From NCBI GenBank assembly GCA_031296345.1, contig JARLFW010000167.1, forward strand, positions 1 to 8,384: a stretch of DNA of 8,384 bases. The letters run 5' to 3'. The notes below the pieces were generated by a model that did no database searches, had not been told where the DNA came from, and was given only the letters and a program-made list of their open reading frames with translations. The stretch comes from Nitrosotalea sp. (lineage in GTDB: Archaea > Thermoproteota > Nitrososphaeria > Nitrososphaerales > Nitrosopumilaceae). Position 1 is the first letter of the stretch; each line of letters begins with the position of its first letter. Shown one piece after another: positions 5,827 to 8,384 of the stretch. A program made the translations under genes and the position numbers.

Positions 5827-6216
5827 ATGATCTCTGAAAAAATAGTCAGGTTTCAAAACAAGAACAAGGATTTGAATCAATTAGCACAACAAATAGTTAC
5901 AATGTTAGACCAAGACGGATACAAGACACAGATGACAACAAATTCACCTGTAGGAATAATCATCCAGGCAACAAAGGCAGGAATTCTCAGAGATATCATA
6001 ACAGCAGACAGGGCATTTACCATTATGATTAGTGGAGATTCAAACGACTTTGCAATACATATTGGAATTGGAAAATTGGTACAAAACATTGCAGTTGCTG
6101 CAGCAGAGGCACTACTCTTATCGGCGCTGTTTTTAGCAGTTGACATTCCAGAGATGCTCTGGACAAGACATGTCGAAGGGGAAATTTTGAAGGGAATAAC
6201 ACAGATCATAAGTTAA
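5827..6216 (+). CDS. Hypothetical protein (129 aa) with a hydrophobic C-terminal helix
   Basis: I do not recognise this protein. The N-terminal 40 residues are polar and helical (DLNQLAQQIVTMLDQDGY), followed by alternating strands (VGIIIQATKAG, AFTIMISGDSNDFAIHIGIG). Then comes a hydrophobic stretch, about residues 86-106 (QNIAVAAAEALLLSALFLAVD), ending in IPEMLWTRHVE. The stretch could be a membrane helix or a buried amphipathic helix. The layout, a small alpha/beta domain with a hydrophobic tail, could belong to a membrane-associated protein. It stands alone on its strand, with a TATA-like box nearby and AT-rich DNA on both sides. There are no catalytic or metal-binding motifs. Confidence 0.7.
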   Translation: MISEKIVRFQNKNKDLNQLAQQIVTMLDQDGYKTQMTTNSPVGIIIQATKAGILRDIITADRAFTIMISGDSNDFAIHIGIGKLVQNIAVAAAEALLLSALFLAVDIPEMLWTRHVEGEILKGITQIIS

Positions 6217-6350
6217 CTAAGATTTAACAATGATTAATTTTTAAAACGAATCATAAAATCACAGTTTTAACTAAATAATAAAATAAAAAAGAAAGAAAGT
6301 ATATATTTTTCTTGGAAAGTTAATTTCCTACCATATTAAACACTATGTAA

Positions 6351-6938
6351 TTGAAAAGAACAGTTCTTTTTTTAATATTTTTGGCATGTTCTGTATTTCT
6401 ATTTGGTGCTAACGATTTAAAAGAAAATGTTGGAAATAGAATGGCTTTTGCTACGTCGTCAAACTTTACCTTTTCTAGTCAGGAAATAAGATTAGATAAT
6501 GTTACACTTGATGTGCAGGTAGCCGATACACAGGCCAGAATGGAACAAGGGTTACAATTCAGTGACCCACTACCATACAATCAGGGGATGCTATTTGTTC
6601 CCTCAAGCCCAGAAGTTCTTCCCATGTGGATGCCAAACATGAAGTTTGCACTTGACATGATTTGGTTTGATTCTAATGGAAATGTATTACATATAGAAAA
6701 AAATGTTCCGCCTTGTACTTTTGCTGATCTTTCTAAATGTCCAATCTATAACCAAAATGGACAGCCATCAAAATATGCACTAGAAGTGACTTCAGGCTTT
6801 GTGGACAAATACAACATTACAACAAATTCAAAACTTGCCATTTCAATACCTGAATTTGGTCCCCTTGTAGGAATTACAATTGCAACCGCACTAGTTAGTG
6901 CCATCATATTATCCCAAAAATTCAAGTTTCACTTTTAG
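6351..6938 (+). CDS. Secreted DUF192 protein with PEFG-CTERM surface anchor (195 aa)
   Basis: The start is TTG 6351; a stop codon lies directly before it, and the TTG gives a clean signal peptide (KR then a hydrophobic run, residues 2-20). The middle (about 48-165) is a DUF192 domain: RMEQGLQFSDPL, GMLFVP, MWMPNMKFALDMIWFD, HIEKNVPPC. The two Cys in the domain (C122, C130) may form a disulfide. The C-terminus reads IPEFGPLVGITIATA, then a hydrophobic helix and a basic/aromatic end (QKFKFHF). This is the PEFG-CTERM signal of Thaumarchaeota, thought to be processed by an archaeosortase that attaches proteins to the cell surface. The role of DUF192 is unknown. A TATA-like ATATATTTTT lies at 6301-6310, giving a short leader. 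Confidence 0.85.
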   Translation: MKRTVLFLIFLACSVFLFGANDLKENVGNRMAFATSSNFTFSSQEIRLDNVTLDVQVADTQARMEQGLQFSDPLPYNQGMLFVPSSPEVLPMWMPNMKFALDMIWFDSNGNVLHIEKNVPPCTFADLSKCPIYNQNGQPSKYALEVTSGFVDKYNITTNSKLAISIPEFGPLVGITIATALVSAIILSQKFKFHF

Positions 6939-6994
6939 AAAAATTATCTCAACCTATGGAATAAAAGAATTTTTCAACTTGGTAATTGGCAATA

Positions 6995-7004
6995 TTTTTT
7001 AAAT
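6995..7004 (+). promoter_or_regulatory. TATA box for the 47-residue Cys-rich gene
   Basis: TTTTTTAAAT is centred about 25 bp before ATG 7024. It supports this very short frame as a real leaderless gene. Confidence 0.5.
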
Positions 7005-7023
7005 TCTAAAATGCAGTGCAACC

Positions 7024-7167
7024 ATGGGACCATGTACCGACCTTGAATTCAAAGGATTCATTGGAGATTCTGGCGTTATGTGCAAGTGCGGTAAAAATGA
7101 TTGTCAGTTAAGGTCAGATCAGAAAACAGCAATAGTCAATTACAATCTAAAAGTTGTTTACATCTAA
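7024..7167 (+). CDS. Small Cys-rich protein (47 aa)
   Basis: The frame runs from ATG 7024 to TAA 7165-7167. The product has four Cys (C4, C20, C22, C27) in GPCTDLEF and VMCKCGKNDC, an arrangement that could bind zinc or iron. A basic and hydrophobic tail follows (KTAIVNYNLKVVYI). It has no signal peptide and matches no family I can name. Support comes from the TATA box at the right distance, the clustered Cys residues, and its place among other tiny Cys-rich genes downstream. It is too short for most gene callers. A second ATG at 7011 is in another frame and soon hits a stop. Confidence 0.6.
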   Translation: MGPCTDLEFKGFIGDSGVMCKCGKNDCQLRSDQKTAIVNYNLKVVYI

Positions 7168-7217
7168 TTTCATTCCTAAATAACTATGCCAAATTTTATT
7201 CAGGCATGGCATGATAA

Positions 7218-7225
7218 TTATACTA
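7218..7225 (+). promoter_or_regulatory. TATA box for the 95-residue hypothetical gene
   Basis: TTATACTA is centred about 25-26 bp before the TTG start at 7247. An in-frame TAG directly before that TTG rules out an earlier start. Confidence 0.55.
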
Positions 7226-7246
7226 GTGAGTCAAGTGGTTAACTAG

Positions 7247-7534
7247 TTGGATAAAATCGAGTATGAAGGTACAGTCTGGGCAATAAATCACGGTTTACCT
7301 CAGCCTTTGCTTGATCATTGTATCAAAAAACTAGTCGACTATGGAGTAAAAAAAGAAGACATTGTAATTACAGATGCGCCATCTGATGTCAAAGTTGGAA
7401 CTGTCGTAGTTGACGTATATCAATATCACATCGAAGTGGGGCGTGTAAGAACTACTAGAAATGATTCCTATATCAGTGGCAGCATAATTATAATAGAACT
7501 AAAGGCAGACTCGGAAGGAAAATACATCGATTAA
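7247..7534 (+). CDS. Hypothetical protein (95 aa), TTG start
   Basis: I do not recognise the family. The product is a soluble alpha/beta protein: strand IEYEGTVWAI, helix PQPLLDHCIKKLVDYGV, strand DIVITDAPSDV, strand GTVVVDVYQYHIEVGRVRT, and a final strand SGSIIIIEL. The helix-strand part (LLDHCIKKLVDYGVKKEDIVI) faintly recalls lumazine synthase, but the catalytic and substrate loops are absent, so no function is given. The start is fixed at TTG 7247 by the TAG codon immediately upstream (7244-7246) and by a TATA box about 25 bp before it. Hydrophobic and charged residues alternate regularly, as in a real protein. Confidence 0.72.
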   Translation: MDKIEYEGTVWAINHGLPQPLLDHCIKKLVDYGVKKEDIVITDAPSDVKVGTVVVDVYQYHIEVGRVRTTRNDSYISGSIIIIELKADSEGKYID

Positions 7535-7572
7535 AATCAACTTAGATCATCCCCGGTTTGTAAGTCACAGTT

Positions 7573-7598
7573 ACATACTGATCTCTAAAGATTGCCAA
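7573..7598 (+). repeat. 26-bp direct repeat, copy 1, before the 55-residue zinc-finger gene
   Basis: Begins ACATACTGATCT and ends AAAGATTGCCAA. It is identical to 7835-7860, including the small inverted repeat ATCT-CTAA-AGAT. It ends 19 bp before ATG 7618. The TCTAAAGA part sits about 30 bp before the start and could be the TATA box. Confidence 0.9.
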
Positions 7599-7617
7599 TA
7601 TTACAGTACAGTACAAA

Positions 7618-7785
7618 ATGAATACATGTACGATTTGCGGTGAAGAAATGAAGTTTGTGGAAGGTGATATAATCCATGACGAGAATTGGTACCATGGAAC
7701 TTGTGTGAAGATAAAAAATCGAAGCATTGTAGATATTTGTGTTCAAAGAAATACTTTGGAACGAAATTACTCAATATCGGACTAG
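7618..7785 (+). CDS. Mini zinc-finger protein, half-LIM-like (55 aa)
   Basis: ATG 7618 opens a 55-codon frame ending at TAG 7783-7785. The N-terminal half has C4-x2-C7-x18-H26-x2-C29 (CTICGEEM ... WYHGTC), the ligand spacing and aromatic-His signature of the first zinc site of a LIM domain. Only this one half is present; the remaining 26 residues are basic and polar with a single Cys. It probably binds one zinc ion and mediates protein contacts, which is inference from the motif. The first bases (ATG-AAT-ACATGTAC) nearly match those of the next tiny gene, and both follow the same 26-bp repeat, so the two look like relatives by duplication. An open frame on the opposite strand here is a shadow. 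Confidence 0.65.
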   Translation: MNTCTICGEEMKFVEGDIIHDENWYHGTCVKIKNRSIVDICVQRNTLERNYSISD

Positions 7786-7834
7786 ATAGACTGGATACAG
7801 TAATACATCTACAAGACTTGTGTAATACCCAATC

Positions 7835-7860
7835 ACATACTGATCTCTAAAGATTGCCAA
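7835..7860 (+). repeat. 26-bp direct repeat, copy 2, before the 27-residue zinc-ribbon gene
   Basis: Perfect copy of 7573-7598. It ends 15 bp before ATG 7876. The TCTAAAGA part is centred about 26 bp before that ATG, the expected TATA position for a leaderless message. Confidence 0.9.
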
Positions 7861-7875
7861 CTGTATTACAATATC

Positions 7876-7959
7876 ATGATTACATGTACAACCTGTGAAA
7901 CTGTCCACATGTCAGAATCTGTATTTGCATGTACAGATTGTGGAACTTTAATTGAATAG
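7876..7959 (+). CDS. Mini zinc-ribbon protein (27 aa)
   Basis: ATG 7876 to TAG 7957-7959 encodes 27 residues with two C-x2-C knuckles, CTTC (C4, C7) and CTDC (C19, C22), followed by GTLIE. That is a minimal four-Cys zinc ribbon with little else. The first 15 bases resemble those of the 55-residue gene upstream, and both carry the same 26-bp element ahead, which supports expression. The stop codon is inside the left arm of a hairpin terminator. The gene is extremely short. The two-knuckle geometry and the shared promoter-like element argue that it is real; chance cannot be excluded. Confidence 0.5.
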   Translation: MITCTTCETVHMSESVFACTDCGTLIE

Positions 7960-7981
7960 GCACTTCTCTGCCTATTTTTTT
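7955..7981 (+). terminator. Hairpin plus T-tract terminator
   Basis: AATAGGCA pairs perfectly with TGCCTATT (8 bp, loop CTTCTC), followed by T's to 7981. It is the clearest terminator in the window and overlaps the last codons of the 27-residue gene. Confidence 0.8.
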
Positions 7982-8044
7982 GATTTTTATTTAGATTACT
8001 GAGAATTTAGGAAATACAATTTCAAATTAGTCAAGCAGGGTATC

Positions 8045-8050
8045 TTATAC
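8045..8050 (+). promoter_or_regulatory. TATA box for the membrane-anchored protein gene
   Basis: TTATAC is centred about 25 bp before ATG 8072, predicting a leaderless message. An ATG at 8052 lies in another frame and stops after six codons. Confidence 0.5.
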
Positions 8051-8071
8051 TATGAAAATTACTTGTTTTTG

Positions 8072-8384
8072 ATGAAAAGATCATCTACAATCATTCTTTC
8101 CATAATCTGCATTGCTACTACTGCCATAATTGGTCCATACATTTCACACATAATTTCCAATCAGAAAGAGCCTGATCTAGTTATCACAAGTTTTGGACAG
8201 TCAGATAACGGATATGTTGGAAGAGACGTCATATTTGAAATGGATTTGTCTAATCAAGGAGCAGTAACTGCAAAAAACTGTATGGTGACTATATTTGATG
8301 GCAGACAAGGGTCTCAACCAATGCCATCACAGTTTTTCGATGTAACCCCAACTTCCAACAACATTCCAGTAAAAATCAAAAGTG
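8072..8384 (+). CDS. Membrane-anchored or secreted protein with CARDB-like outer domain (partial, 104 aa seen)
   Basis: The gene runs off the right edge. The N-terminus is a basic start (MKRSS) and a hydrophobic helix of about 22 residues (TIILSIICIATTAIIGPYIS), a signal anchor or uncleaved signal. After QKEPDLVITSF the sequence reads as a beta-rich domain with FEMDLSNQGAVTAKNCMVTIFDG, resembling CARDB/immunoglobulin-like folds (D-L-x-N-x-G-x-x-x-A). These often act as cell-surface adhesion modules. The start is ATG 8072, backed by a TATA box about 25 bp upstream. It follows the strong terminator, so it is an independent unit. The remaining domains are not visible. Confidence 0.7.
   Translation, partial: MKRSSTIILSIICIATTAIIGPYISHIISNQKEPDLVITSFGQSDNGYVGRDVIFEMDLSNQGAVTAKNCMVTIFDGRQGSQPMPSQFFDVTPTSNNIPVKIKS

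Noticed and set aside
5877..6209. Minus-strand 110-residue open frame
   Set aside because: Antisense to the 129-residue gene, which has the better start, promoter and residue pattern.
7542..7727. Minus-strand 61-residue open frame
   Set aside because: Overlaps the half-LIM gene and the 26-bp repeat; the plus strand carries the ordered zinc ligands.
7573..7860. CRISPR array or transposon ends from the 26-bp repeat
   Set aside because: Only two direct copies 236 bp apart, each just before a start codon; no spacer periodicity, no inverted ends, no transposase.

Overview
The window looks like a Thaumarchaeota (Nitrososphaerota) chromosome, most likely a Nitrosopumilus or Nitrosarchaeum type ammonia oxidiser. 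The signs are AT-rich DNA, archaeal TATA boxes placed about 25 bp before start codons with no room for a leader, frequent TTG/GTG starts, an archaeal tRNA-Thr without encoded CCA, and a C-terminal PEFG sorting signal typical of this phylum. No phage, transposon, CRISPR or defence genes are visible. It reads as ordinary chromosome rich in small lineage-specific genes. With the extra genes found here, no gene-free stretch exceeds about 140 bases.

Left part (1-2036): the 3' end of a rhomboid protease; a two-CBS-domain protein; purS on the opposite strand, its stop codon overlapping that of the CBS gene; and a divergent class I methyltransferase. Middle left (2037-3147/3150): a minus-strand pair consisting of a membrane protein (C2H2 zinc finger, one membrane helix, His-rich outer domain) followed 10 bp later by a metal-binding cupin. 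The cupin is interrupted by one in-frame TAA; its reading frame continues intact for 55 more codons to 2037. Then come tRNA-Thr(TGT) and, abutting its 3' end on the minus strand, a YkgJ-type Cys-cluster protein that has no canonical start codon.

Middle right (4038-5698): a stand-alone Lrp/AsnC ligand-binding (RAM) protein, then an HTH-containing Lrp/AsnC-like regulator overlapping a response regulator by 4 bp (ATGA). This pair is probably a signalling/transcription unit. A convergent double-CDGSH iron-sulfur protein follows. Right part (5827-8384): a conserved-looking hypothetical protein, a secreted DUF192 protein with a PEFG-CTERM anchor, a 47-residue Cys-rich protein, a 95-residue hypothetical protein, two tiny zinc-finger genes (55 and 27 codons) that share an identical 26-bp upstream element, a strong hairpin terminator, and the 5' end of a membrane-anchored protein.

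The most unusual material is the pair of tiny zinc-finger genes with their duplicated upstream element, the nonsense-interrupted cupin, and the zinc-finger/transmembrane/His-rich protein in the same operon. No domain search was run; all family names come from motif reading.
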